A stretch of DNA of 64,000 bases from Methanomicrobiales archaeon HGW-Methanomicrobiales-2 (GCA_002839645.1 PGYL01000001.1:40710-104709); one strand, 5' to 3'. Counted from the first letter of the stretch, positions 51,219 through 59,980 are shown. Numbers and translations: made by a program. The notes: generated by a model from the sequence alone, not told the origin.

Positions 51219-53402
51219 CTATCCTCCATAAGCAGAATACTTTTGTCGAATTTTAAATATCTCTCTCTCAATGTAACCCTGATTCATAGCGTCTTTGGCA
51301 AACTCTCCTAATCGTTTTAGTTGAGATTCTAACATTTTTGTGTCAATAGATGCATAACGGCCATCTATTGTGGTTGGTACGGCCGTAATATCATATATAA
51401 GTGCCTTTTCTTTCCCAGGGGCGCGTCTGAGGACACGCCCACGTCGTTGGATGTATTCTTTCGGGTTTCCGGAACTACACATAAGAATAGCTCTCCGTGT
51501 TGCAGGAACATCAACGCCTTCATCCAGACACCGGATTGCAACCAGTACATCATAATCTCCTTTTGAAAATTTGTCTAGGAGGTATTCTCTCTCGGTCAAG
51601 CCACAGTATTTTTCCTGCCGTGGAGTTGCGTCCTCTTTGCTCGTAAAGCGATGTTGGACAATACCTCGGTGAGTTCGGATTAACTGTTGGACTGTTTCTA
51701 TTTGTTGAGGAGAACAGTAGATAAGGGTCTGCTTGATCTCTTTTTCTTCTGCTAACGTGTTAATGAGATCCGCGAATGCCGGATATTTAGTACAAGTATT
51801 TTTTAAGATATCCTGGCGCTCACGAAGCATCTGCTCAAGCTTTAGCCGTTCTGATTTTGATCTACTCGTTTTGCTACAGAGGATCGCTATTTGCCCGCTT
51901 AATTTTGAGTATGCGTCCATATCCTCCTGTGTCAGTTCAACAAAGATAGGGTAGTATTCATATGGGGTTAGGTACGTCTCGCCAGTATCCGGGTTGATTT
52001 CGTTTATAGCCCTGTGAAGATCAAAGGTGTATACAACTCTACCAAAATATTGCATGAGCTCCTGAGTCCCTAACTCGTCGAAATATCGTTCCGGCGTCGC
52101 ACTTAGCCCTAGTCTGTAAGTATACAGTGGCAGTAGTGCTTCAAGTCTTGTAATAGCACCAAGACCATGCACCTCATCTCCTACGAGTAAGATTGGGGAC
52201 TTCACGTCGTGCATCAATTCGATGAATGACTCAGAAGATATGGAGTCGTGCGTAGTAAGGATAATAAACTGTTTTTCCTTATTTAGTCTATTATCCAAAA
52301 TTTTTGTCCTTAGTTTTTCTCTCCATTTCGGGTTTGCACTGCTTACATGAATAATAGGTAAACTTATGTCCATCTTATGTAAACTCTGCTCCCACTGATT
52401 AGCGAGATGAAGGAAAGGAACACTGATGATAGTAACGAGTTTCTGCTCCCTCTCTAAAAGTTGCTTGAGCGCACCAAGTGCAGTATATGTCTTTCCCGTC
52501 CCTGTTGCCATCTCAAAGATACCCCGACAACCATTCTTGAACCAAGCATCGATCGCTTCGTACTGATAGGTGCGGAGTCGAATTGCAACATATGCCTTTA
52601 TTTCCTCCTCAAAGGCCTGATTATTTTTACTTTGAAGCCAAGTCTTTTGTCGATCATTAGATCCATGTACACTCCTTATTTGGGATTTGGCAATGTTCTT
52701 TAGGAGCATATCGATGTCGATGGGCTCTCTCTCTGCGATGGAAATAACTCGCTGTTTGACCGCCTCCGGGAAAGGGATGACTTCTGTCTTTATAGATTGG
52801 TTATTCCATAGGTCATTAAAATCTTCGATATCTTGAGCAATGAATTCATTATTATTCATCTCCCAACTAAAGAATACCTTGAATTTTTCAGAATTATAGG
52901 CCCACCCATATGCACTTTCATTATTAGATCCACTAAAAGAAAGGGTGTTGTTCTCTTTATCCGCTAGTATACCAATTTTTTGGTGAAGTATCTCGTTGCC
53001 AGTCCATCTTTCTTTAATATAGCCAATTTTTACTTCGAGATAGCCATACGCTATCAACCATCCCAGTAGTTTTACATGGTTGCGTTTAAACTCATCCTCA
53101 AGGGTAGTTAAATCACAGATCAAATTATTCTCAATGATCTCCTCTGGGCTCCGGGTTCCTCTTTCTATCTGCTCATAGTCTCCTTCTGAGAGGACAACAT
53201 TTAAAATAAATTGTAGATGCCCGTGATTTCTAATGAAATCGCTAAGACCTGTTGCGGCAGTCAAAAATGAACTTGAGGAGAAATAACCTGTAATCCGCTT
53301 ATAATCGATCGCTTCTTTCAGCACAGGAATATAAAAATCTTTGAGGATATTGTCTTTTTCAGAGGTATAGGAGTGTTTGAGTTCGAGATCACGCAAAGAC
53401 AT
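51219..53402 (-). CDS. Phosphorothioation-associated restriction helicase with PLD nuclease domain
   Basis: A 727-residue fusion. The N-terminal phospholipase-D-like nuclease domain (about 10-200) carries an H-x-K in LHQKIG (140-142) and SGSNNES (158-164), one HKD-type site. The SF2 helicase core follows: Walker A MATGTGKT (298-305), DEVH (409-412), SATPE (434-438) and motif VI YIQRRGRVLRRAPGKEK. This matches the helicase family known from other genomes as a restriction enzyme linked to DNA phosphorothioation. It would translocate on and cut DNA lacking sulfur marks. Only one HKD motif is seen, so nuclease activity would need a dimer. Confidence 0.83.
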   Translation of the reverse strand: MSLRDLELKHSYTSEKDNILKDFYIPVLKEAIDYKRITGYFSSSSFLTAATGLSDFIRNHGHLQFILNVVLSEGDYEQIERGTRSPEEIIENNLICDLTTLEDEFKRNHVKLLGWLIAYGYLEVKIGYIKERWTGNEILHQKIGILADKENNTLSFSGSNNESAYGWAYNSEKFKVFFSWEMNNNEFIAQDIEDFNDLWNNQSIKTEVIPFPEAVKQRVISIAEREPIDIDMLLKNIAKSQIRSVHGSNDRQKTWLQSKNNQAFEEEIKAYVAIRLRTYQYEAIDAWFKNGCRGIFEMATGTGKTYTALGALKQLLEREQKLVTIISVPFLHLANQWEQSLHKMDISLPIIHVSSANPKWREKLRTKILDNRLNKEKQFIILTTHDSISSESFIELMHDVKSPILLVGDEVHGLGAITRLEALLPLYTYRLGLSATPERYFDELGTQELMQYFGRVVYTFDLHRAINEINPDTGETYLTPYEYYPIFVELTQEDMDAYSKLSGQIAILCSKTSRSKSERLKLEQMLRERQDILKNTCTKYPAFADLINTLAEEKEIKQTLIYCSPQQIETVQQLIRTHRGIVQHRFTSKEDATPRQEKYCGLTEREYLLDKFSKGDYDVLVAIRCLDEGVDVPATRRAILMCSSGNPKEYIQRRGRVLRRAPGKEKALIYDITAVPTTIDGRYASIDTKMLESQLKRLGEFAKDAMNQGYIEREIFKIRQKYSAYGG

Positions 53403-53409
53403 TTTATCA

Positions 53410-54612
53410 CTATTCCATATCTTGATCTTTAAGTAGTGCTTTCAGATGTGCCTGTTGAAGCTCCCTTTCGAGTTCCTCCTCAAAGGATTCCATGCTATTG
53501 CTATTAGACGTGTCAGAGGGTTCTGTTTTGTAATCCCTACTTGATAGTTCAATAAGTCGAGCAATCTCTGTGTAATCTCCATATTGCATGAGGAAATCCT
53601 TAATCTTCTTAAGGCTTCGTCCATCCATATTAGTGCGATAGATTATTTTTATAAGATGGGCTGTTAAAGCCATCAATTCCCGTTTTTCTTGAGCCAACTT
53701 AGCAACTTTCTGGGGATAAGTTCCTGCATACTCCTCTAAATCTAACTGGTTGAACTTCCTAAGACCAACTTTATGAAGTATTTCACAAGCGTAATCTTGG
53801 ACAACAATATATGTATCCTGATATATTTCTGCGACTAATTCGTGGATATTGCCTGGGTATTTCCAGTTATCATCAAGAAGAGCTGGCGAAGCATGCCGCT
53901 CTATTTCTCTAAATACGTAACAAAGAATATACAAGTCATCAAGATACCCAAATTCTGTATCGTCTGATATGACATCGTCTCCCAGCACACAGTAACCTAG
54001 GGCCGAACTGATGAGAATCTTGGTGTGCCAATCTGCATATTTGTCATTTAATATATTGCACGCAAGGCTGAAGAAGGCTGGAAAATATTTCACTAAATCT
54101 TTATCTTGTCCATTATAATGGCGCATATACTCAAGAAGGTGATTATAGAGTATCTCGTGATTTGATATGGGTTGACTTAGAATTGATCTCTCATCAACAT
54201 CAGTACGGTCTTTTTCTGCTTCATTAACTTCAGATGATGCAGTTTTCCATATCAGCGAACACTCCCTGTCATCTTCAAAGAGTGATACCTGGGTTTTTGC
54301 CCTGTTCCTCTGAATCATAGGTTGGCCATCTCTCAATAGGTAGTAATTGTGAGTGGGTTTCAGAAGCAATTTTTGCCCATATCGTTTTCCCACGAGTACC
54401 TGTTCTAACATTAACTTTGTAATTAGGCCATGTATCTCTTGTTTCTTTATTGTAGAACCTGTGCGAGATTTATACTCGCATTCAACCCATTTGATGAGCG
54501 CGGTCTCCCCTATTTCATCAGTAGGTTGTGATAGATGGGGATTTTGAAGTAACGTAGAGAGTAATTCCGGATCCACATCAATTATTTGATTAGAATAATT
54601 CTCCTCCATCAT
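53410..54612 (-). CDS. DUF1232-like protein heading the dnd effector cassette
   Basis: A 400-residue protein, first gene of the minus-strand cassette. Its N-terminal part (about 1-110) looks like a DNA- or nucleotide-binding helical region of unknown type; the middle (about 185-245) resembles DUF1232/YkvA (ISSALGYCVLGDDVISDD then FGYLDDLYILCYVFREI), a module usually found in membrane proteins, but no clear transmembrane helix is present. The tail is acidic and helical. I chose the ATG at 54612 because AGGTGAT precedes it. Upstream, 54613-54680 is very AT-rich and should hold the promoter. The role is unknown. Confidence 0.65.
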   Translation of the reverse strand: MMEENYSNQIIDVDPELLSTLLQNPHLSQPTDEIGETALIKWVECEYKSRTGSTIKKQEIHGLITKLMLEQVLVGKRYGQKLLLKPTHNYYLLRDGQPMIQRNRAKTQVSLFEDDRECSLIWKTASSEVNEAEKDRTDVDERSILSQPISNHEILYNHLLEYMRHYNGQDKDLVKYFPAFFSLACNILNDKYADWHTKILISSALGYCVLGDDVISDDTEFGYLDDLYILCYVFREIERHASPALLDDNWKYPGNIHELVAEIYQDTYIVVQDYACEILHKVGLRKFNQLDLEEYAGTYPQKVAKLAQEKRELMALTAHLIKIIYRTNMDGRSLKKIKDFLMQYGDYTEIARLIELSSRDYKTEPSDTSNSNSMESFEEELERELQQAHLKALLKDQDME

Positions 54613-54747
54613 ATCACCTGAAATCATATAATATGCTGGTTTTAATTAGCAAGGATATTTTAATATGTCGATTTTAAATTTCAAGTCTAATTTTTAGGTT
54701 TTCCTGAACACGTCATTCAAGACCATATAAATAGATAAAAATCTCAT

Positions 54748-55038
54748 ATGGAAGGCGTTCCAGTGATCAGGTTCCTGCGCACTGCCGAGTGGCAGATCGG
54801 TATATATACGGCTTATTCTGGTGAAAAAGCAAAATTCGTCGGGCAAAAGAGGTACGAGAAGGCCGGCAGCATTGTCGAACTAGCATGACAGAAGGATATG
54901 GATTTCATACTCCTCGTCGGTGAGACGTTTGAGCACCACAGCGGATGTAAATATCCAGAGATCTTCCCAAGTGTCTTTGAAAAATACGAACGGGACCCCG
55001 ACAAGACCTTCTTCTGGCGGGACGGGATGCTGAAGTAG
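54748..55038 (+). pseudogene. Small orphan gene interrupted by an in-frame TGA
   Basis: From ATG 54748 the frame reads MEGVPVIRFLRTAEWQIGIY and on to VELA, meets TGA (54886-54888), then continues in the same frame as QKDMDFILLVGETFEHHSGC up to TAG 55036-55038. Both halves read as one protein of about 96 residues, so a single CGA-to-TGA change is the likely cause. A TATA-like CATATAAATAG sits just upstream. I do not recognise the family. It marks the right edge of the AT-rich island. Confidence 0.55.
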
Positions 55039-55043
55039 GCACC

Positions 55044-55238
55044 TCACCCCCCGCCCAGCACCCGCACAATCACCGCCACCACCCCCCCCACGACCCCGCC
55101 GGCCCCCGCGCTCCCCGTCGAAAGCCGCCGCTCCTCTCCCGCCTTCTCCGCCCGCCAGCCCTCCAGCGCCCGGATCCGGGCCTCAAACTCCTCGTCCTGC
55201 GCCTCCATCTGCCGCAACATCCGGCAGATCCACTTCAC
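55044..55238 (-). CDS. Small coiled-coil plus transmembrane protein, possibly frameshifted
   Basis: A 64-residue frame (GTG start) with a charged coiled coil (QDEEFEARIRALEGWRAEKA) and a C-terminal hydrophobic helix (GGVVGGVVAVIVRVLGGG), the layout of XhlA-like phage proteins. Just upstream another frame encodes MTEEKTTREL then runs into the same text one base out of step, so the natural gene may begin at about 55294 and carry a one-base shift near 55255. It sits alone next to the broken orphan gene. Confidence 0.45.
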   Translation of the reverse strand: MKWICRMLRQMEAQDEEFEARIRALEGWRAEKAGEERRLSTGSAGAGGVVGGVVAVIVRVLGGG

Positions 55239-55451
55239 GTCCCGGTTCGTCTCGTAAAACCGAGCTCCCGGGTGGTCTTTTCCTCGGTCATCCTGGTAAG
55301 CCCCCTGGAGGAGAGTCGGACGCCGAAGAGAAAAAGCCTGGCCGTAAGGGATATATCAGGAAAATCAGACGCAAATCCGCGCCCCCATAACGTGCGGAGC
55401 GGGAAGTCCATGATCGACAGGTGCAGAGGTCACTCCTCTACCTTTCAAAAA

Positions 55452-55781
55452 TCAAATTTGAAACAATGCACAGAGTTTCGTGTTGACGCTTTCTCTGTAG
55501 TGTGTATCAAGCTCACCAAGTTCTGCGATGACCAGATCCTTCAAAACAGTAGCTATTTTGTCCAATCTGATCACCGAATCCACCTTTAACCCCGAATCTT
55601 CAAACCCTGGCGTATCCTTCCGGACAAGGATCTCCGCTTCAGTTGTTTGAGGTCGGGTTTGAGAAGAGATAAACGCGAGAATGAAATCAGATCTCCCTTC
55701 ATAGAGGACGAGGGCAGGACGAAGCTTTGAAGATGTCAGATCGGTAAAGGGAAATGGAATGAGGACAATTTTTCCTTTCAC
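55452..55781 (-). CDS. MazF/PemK-type endoribonuclease toxin
   Basis: A 109-residue PemK/MazF-fold toxin. The opening KGKIVLIPFPFTDLTSSKLR followed by PALVL is the family hallmark, and LKVDSVIRLDKIATV corresponds to the second core strand pair. Such toxins cut mRNA and are neutralised by the co-encoded antitoxin. The start overlaps the antitoxin stop by four bases. Confidence 0.88.
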   Translation of the reverse strand: MKGKIVLIPFPFTDLTSSKLRPALVLYEGRSDFILAFISSQTRPQTTEAEILVRKDTPGFEDSGLKVDSVIRLDKIATVLKDLVIAELGELDTHYRESVNTKLCALFQI

Positions 55782-55960
55782 AGGTACACGACCTTCGCAT
55801 CATCAAGGGTATAGATGTCTGGTTCGTCCTCGAGAAATTCTTGCAGGGAACGCTCAGATAACTTCATTATTCCGATAGTTTCATGCTGGCGCATCAACTC
55901 GTCAAGCATATTCCTTATTTCTGTCACCCCCTCTTTGATAACCTCAATATCTGATTTCAT
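55778..55960 (-). CDS. Antitoxin partner of the MazF-type toxin
   Basis: A 60-residue helical, acidic protein (VIKEGVTEIRNMLDELMRQH; DEPDIYTLDDAKVVYL) directly upstream of the toxin with a four-base overlap. The C-terminal Y-T-x-D-D-A-K pattern is common in archaeal antitoxins that wrap around the toxin. No N-terminal DNA-binding domain is obvious. Function is assigned by context. Confidence 0.7.
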   Translation of the reverse strand: MKSDIEVIKEGVTEIRNMLDELMRQHETIGIMKLSERSLQEFLEDEPDIYTLDDAKVVYL

Positions 55961-56237
55961 CGCAGTTCCTCCTGCTCGGCACCTTCGTCAGTCTAACAGT
56001 AATTACCGTTTCTCTACATAAAGATCACTCCTGACTCTCCGGGACCCATGCGATGGGGTGACTGACCCCCCGGCCTCAATCGGGGGCCTTCTGCCTGCTT
56101 TCTACATAAAACTCAGGCAAAACTCCTGATCGGAGCCCGTTCCCCCCTCCCCGATAAAGTCAGGCTGATACCCTCCCGGGTATACCCTATAATCGTCTGT
56201 CATATTCCCGGGAGCATGCAGACATGGAGCAAAACCC

Positions 56238-56753
56238 ATGGCAGACTTCGTGCAGAAGACCGTGAACAAAACGGCGGTCCGGGACCTCGCCGTCCCGATC
56301 GCCACCGTAACGTCGTTTAACACCCTCATCGAGAGCGTCATCGCCGACAACCCCTTCGGGTGCGTCGGGTATACCGGCTCCGACGGCCAGCCCGTCGCGG
56401 CAGTCATCCGGAACCGCGAGCACTACACCGCGAAGGTGAACTTCCTCGACGGCGAGGGCAAGAAGGTCGGAACCGTCTCCCTCCAGTCCCCAACGATCGC
56501 CGCGTTCGAGGCGAACGCCGCGGAGGTGCTGGATAACGCGGCCCTCGCGACCGCGATGGGCGGCGAGGCCGTCCGGAACGGCCCCGGTGAGACCTACTAC
56601 GCTCAGCTCAAGTGCCACGACCCGTCGGGTGACGACTACTACGTCACCTTCACCCGGACGACCGTCCGGCTCTCGTCCTACTCGTCCTACCAGGACGACG
56701 CCATCAAGGACGCGGTCGAGACCTGGGCTGACGCCGTGCCCGCACTGGCGTGA
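56238..56753 (+). CDS. Hypothetical 171-residue protein, mobile-element type
   Basis: A 171-residue soluble protein of unknown family. It looks beta-rich with many short repeats of V-x-x-V and a YYVTFTRTTVRLSSYSSY segment. No motif is recognisable. An AT-rich TATACCCTATAATC near 56183 is a plausible promoter. Its 3' end (GCCCGCACTGGCGTGAG) recurs at 58771, each copy followed by a hairpin, so a second copy of the gene may once have existed. High GC contrasts with the next two genes. Confidence 0.6.
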   Translation: MADFVQKTVNKTAVRDLAVPIATVTSFNTLIESVIADNPFGCVGYTGSDGQPVAAVIRNREHYTAKVNFLDGEGKKVGTVSLQSPTIAAFEANAAEVLDNAALATAMGGEAVRNGPGETYYAQLKCHDPSGDDYYVTFTRTTVRLSSYSSYQDDAIKDAVETWADAVPALA

Positions 56754-56755
56754 GA

Positions 56756-56775
56756 GGGGTACACCCCTCTCCGTT
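56756..56775 (+). terminator. Hairpin after the 171-residue gene
   Basis: GAGAGGGGTACACCCCTCTC is a perfect stem with nine-base arms right after the stop codon. A similar hairpin TGAGGGGGAAACCCCCTCA follows the duplicate 3' end at 58784. Archaeal termination mostly relies on U-runs, which are absent here, so an mRNA-stabilising role is equally possible. Confidence 0.45.
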
Positions 56776-56839
56776 CTGAAAGGTGGGCAGGTTTCTCTCA
56801 CATCAGGTCCATTCTTTAAAACTATGCATGGGACTATGC

Positions 56840-56980
56840 ATGTCCGACCATTACGACCGCGTCTGCTATCGCGTTCCCAGACACCGGAAGATCGGAATCG
56901 GTCAAGGTAAAGTAAAAAGTGGCGCCCACCGTGGCGTTCAGCAAACGAGATCTCTTCTCAATCAAATCATTAACAGATAA
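56840..56980 (+). CDS. Possible 46-residue basic protein
   Basis: A short frame from ATG 56840 encodes a strongly basic peptide (MSDHYDRVCYRVPRHRKIGI and a tail RSLLNQIINR). A TATA-like TTTAAAAC stands about 20 bases upstream and ACTATGCATG is repeated twice before the start. Evidence is weak; it may be chance. Confidence 0.25.
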   Translation: MSDHYDRVCYRVPRHRKIGIGQGKVKSGAHRGVQQTRSLLNQIINR

Positions 56981-57036
56981 TTCAAAATCTACTGACGAAC
57001 AAGCACTACACAATACTCATTTCTGGAGGGAGGATA

Positions 57037-57213
57037 ATGGGCAAAACAAACTATGCTGAAGAGTCACGTGTAAGTAACATTTGCTTTGACCGTGTAAGTG
57101 AACTAATTACAATCGAAATAACTCAGGGTACAATACGCAGTAAGAGGCAATATACCCCGGAAAGATTAGCGGAGTTACTGTTGTTTCACCAAAGGGTAAG
57201 TTATATTGAATAG
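57037..57213 (+). CDS. Small protein of 58 residues with strong ribosome site
   Basis: A 58-residue frame preceded by GGAGGGAGG five bases before its ATG, a near-ideal ribosome site, in an AT-rich stretch. The product is soluble and mixed charge (MGKTNYAEESRVSNICFDRV; TPERLAELLLFHQRVSYIE). It has no recognised family. It lies 175 bases before the orphan gene at 57389 and may be its partner. Confidence 0.5.
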   Translation: MGKTNYAEESRVSNICFDRVSELITIEITQGTIRSKRQYTPERLAELLLFHQRVSYIE

Positions 57214-57388
57214 GTTCGGAGTTCAATAGATACTTCTCAATCAGGGCACAAAAAGATTGAAACAACATTCGAGTAGGCATTTCACGTCAGCGAAGAGTAT
57301 AACCTTTATATTTTCTACGAATCTGTTATTCCCGCTAAGTAGTTAACTTGAAACTATTAAATACCCTGAAGCATATTCTCCAGCAGGG

Positions 57389-58348
57389 ATGAGTATGAAA
57401 ATAAAGTACGACGTGGATGAACAACGGGTTGTTATTACCTTTCGTGAAGAGCCCCTTTTATATTTTGATGCAAATCATGAAGAAGTGCCTTTTGCATGTT
57501 TTTACTCACAGAATGGGGACCTAGCAGAGATACGTTTTTATGAAAGCGAGCTAAGAAAAGAATTAAAAGAGCAAAAAGGCCCTGAAAACAGAGCCTTTAC
57601 TATTTCTGAAAACCTCCCTCGGAGAAAATACATTTACCAGTATTCTACGGCACATCCTTATTGGGGGTGCATTGACAGTTACAATGACATTAGGAGCTCG
57701 GACGACTGGTTTATGTGGACTGGGTCCCTCGCAATAACAAGAAGAGACCATAAAAAGATGAATAGAAAAGAAATCCGTGATATTCGAGAAGATGTATTTG
57801 AAGACTTCCGGCAGTGGCTTGATAAGGATTGTCCCGGAAGCATATACTATAAAAAAGCGCTATACTTTTGGCGGAGTGACGAGATGGGACCCACTTGGCC
57901 GCACTCGGAAGAAAGTTTCAAGGATTTCATCCGCAAATATGCCTATGATCCCCTTAGCGAGTTTTTGGAAATACAAGAGAGAAGTCTGGGTTTTGATGCT
58001 TTGATATGTGACGATAGCGGTGATGAGGTTACTGCGTACGTTTGCATCAGCGGCCTGTGGGGCGAGGAAGACTATCAGGAAATTGTGATCGGGGAGCAGG
58101 AACTGATACAAATTTTAAGCCAGACCTCAGAGATCTCAAACCGAATAATTGTCCCACTTAATCACATTGTGTTTTCCGAAGCAGCCGTAAGACATATTGA
58201 AAACCATTCGATCCGTATCATGCATCTGGATGATTTCAGAAAAAAGGAGTTCCTAAGCTATTCGGATTTTTTGGATGGTGCAATCAGAGACGGAGATATT
58301 GATCCTGCTGACTACTCTGAGATCTTTAGAGCATTTACAATACCCTGA
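57389..58348 (+). CDS. Orphan protein, possible divergent restriction-endonuclease fold
   Basis: A 319-residue soluble protein with low-GC codon use, preceded by an AT-rich gap. The first 190 residues match nothing I know. The last third (FDALICDDSGDEVTAYVCIS, then NRIIVPLNHIVFSEAAVRH and IRIMHLDDF) loosely follows the core of Mrr-type nucleases, in which an acidic D-h-h strand is followed by E/Q-x-K and later by a strand with a T/S-x-x-F-S-x-x-A helix. The usual catalytic Lys is not present (V-C-I instead of Q-C-K), so it would be inactive or only structurally related. This is speculative. Confidence 0.55.
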   Translation: MSMKIKYDVDEQRVVITFREEPLLYFDANHEEVPFACFYSQNGDLAEIRFYESELRKELKEQKGPENRAFTISENLPRRKYIYQYSTAHPYWGCIDSYNDIRSSDDWFMWTGSLAITRRDHKKMNRKEIRDIREDVFEDFRQWLDKDCPGSIYYKKALYFWRSDEMGPTWPHSEESFKDFIRKYAYDPLSEFLEIQERSLGFDALICDDSGDEVTAYVCISGLWGEEDYQEIVIGEQELIQILSQTSEISNRIIVPLNHIVFSEAAVRHIENHSIRIMHLDDFRKKEFLSYSDFLDGAIRDGDIDPADYSEIFRAFTIP

Positions 58349-58861
58349 CTTCGTAGTAGATCGAACACAATCGTGGGGCACAACGTGTTCCCACTATTAG
58401 TAAATTTTCTCCCACGGACCGGTTTCATGAGACAAACGCAGGCTATAGCCGCGAGCATGCCCGGCGCCAGCCGGCGATGCAAGTGGCGCACACAGAGCGG
58501 TCGTCACGCTGCGAGGCCTCGCCGAGCGAGTGAGGGCGCCCGCGGCCCCATGCACCGGGAAGAACCAGGGCGATGTTTCGCAGCGACCACCCGGCGCAAA
58601 GAATCCCACCCGGTCGCACCGGCCGAAAAAGAAGAGGCCCCCTCACCACCTCCGGTGAGGAAGTCCGCCGCCGACCCGTTCCGAATATGCCGGAGCCATC
58701 CGGGCGTTGGTAGGCCGCCTGGTTCTCGGCCACCGGCATATCGGTGCCGGTCATGGCGCAGAGGAACGCTGCGCCCGCACTGGCGTGAGGGGGAAACCCC
58801 CTCACCCTTCACTTTCAGCCCCGTGCGACCTTAATTGAACCGGGTCAGCATCATCATGCGA
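58349..58861. other. Gene-free stretch with repeat of a gene end
   Basis: High-GC non-coding DNA between the orphan gene and the nuclease. It contains GCCCGCACTGGCGTGAG at about 58771-58787, identical to the end of the gene at 56238, and a hairpin TGAGGGGGAAACCCCCTCA at 58784-58802, followed by CCTTCACTTTCAGCCC, whose like recurs at 60475. Open frames on both strands here look random. It is probably a decayed gene copy. Confidence 0.45.
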
Positions 58862-59980
58862 TCACTCTACCCTTGGCGTGTCTTCCGACCATTCGATCAG
58901 TCTTTTCTTGAGTTCCTCTTTTGAAGGAAGATAAACCTGATACCGGGAAGCATAGACATTGGCATCTTTCGGGAGAGTGAGTTCTACCAGTGCGTCGTTC
59001 TTTATCTTGCACAGGATGATCCCGACGGTCGGATGTTCGTCATCGAGTTTGACTTCCCTGTCATAATAGTTGACATACATCTGCATCTGGCCGAGATCGC
59101 TGTGGGTAATTTTTCCAATCTTAAGGTCGATCAGGACATAGCACCGGAGGATACGGTTGTAGAAGACGAGGTCTACATAGTAGTGGTCGGCATCGAAGGT
59201 AAGCCGCTTCTGTCGCGCTTCGAAGAGGAAGCCTTTGCCCAACTCGAGGAGAAACGTCTCCAGTTTATCGATGATGGCTGATTCGAGATCGATCTCTCTG
59301 TAGCTGGCCTTCTCGTCAAGGCCGAGAAATTCAAGGACATACGGGTCTTTGAGCATATCCTGTGGCTTTGCGATGACGTGGCCGGTGCGGGCGAGGGCTC
59401 TCACACCGCTCTTGTCGCGGCTGAGCGCAAGCCGCTCATACAAGCCGGTGTTGAACTGCCGTTTAAGTTCCGAGAGCGACCAGCGGTTCTGTTGAGCCTC
59501 GATCTCGTAGAATCGGCGCTCTTCTCCGTTGCCGATGTTCATCAGGAAGATATAGTGAGACCAGCTGAGAGTGAACCTTGGGGTGAATTGTGCAGACAGT
59601 GTTTGCGCAATTGGTTGCCCGGCGGAAACGGCCGCATCGGATTGACACGATACTGCCGGGGGAGCCGATCCGCAATATTCAAGGTAGAACCTGCGCATAT
59701 ACTCAAGATTTCTTTTAGAGAACCCTCTCCCAAACTCTTCGGTCAGCTGACGTGAAAGCTCCTGTAGGGTCTGTTTCCCATACCCTGCCTTCGGCTTCCC
59801 TTCCTGCTCATGTTCGACGATCCGCCTGCCGATCTCGAAGTTAGTGACGACCTGTATCGAGTTGACGTTCTGCGCTACGGCCAGACGGGCTTTCTGGACG
59901 ATATCGCGGATCTCTCTGATGAGAGGAGAAATAGTCTCTTCCAGTTCTCTTCCGGCCGTACTCCGTGTTGGCTTATCCAA
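58862..59980 (-). CDS. PDDEXK nuclease-domain protein, YhcG/DUF1016 family
   Basis: A 372-residue protein with N-terminal DUF1016-N helical domain (about 15-190; VTNFEIGRRIVEHEQEG, FSKRNLEYMRRFY, LSWSHYIFLM) and a C-terminal PDDEXK nuclease domain (about 215-350). The nuclease core shows GKGFLFEARQKRLTFDADHY and then YVDLVFYNRILRCYVLIDLK, where D-x14-D-L-K stands for the catalytic D and E/D-x-K. Family members are often found in mobile DNA and restriction clusters and their function is undefined. It contains an insertion at about 105-130 (CGSAPPAVSCQSDAAVSAGQ). Confidence 0.87.
   Translation of the reverse strand: MDKPTRSTAGRELEETISPLIREIRDIVQKARLAVAQNVNSIQVVTNFEIGRRIVEHEQEGKPKAGYGKQTLQELSRQLTEEFGRGFSKRNLEYMRRFYLEYCGSAPPAVSCQSDAAVSAGQPIAQTLSAQFTPRFTLSWSHYIFLMNIGNGEERRFYEIEAQQNRWSLSELKRQFNTGLYERLALSRDKSGVRALARTGHVIAKPQDMLKDPYVLEFLGLDEKASYREIDLESAIIDKLETFLLELGKGFLFEARQKRLTFDADHYYVDLVFYNRILRCYVLIDLKIGKITHSDLGQMQMYVNYYDREVKLDDEHPTVGIILCKIKNDALVELTLPKDANVYASRYQVYLPSKEELKKRLIEWSEDTPRVE

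Noticed and set aside
54886..54888. In-frame TGA read as selenocysteine
   Set aside because: No Sec insertion element is apparent and the residue is not at a redox motif; a nonsense mutation is simpler.
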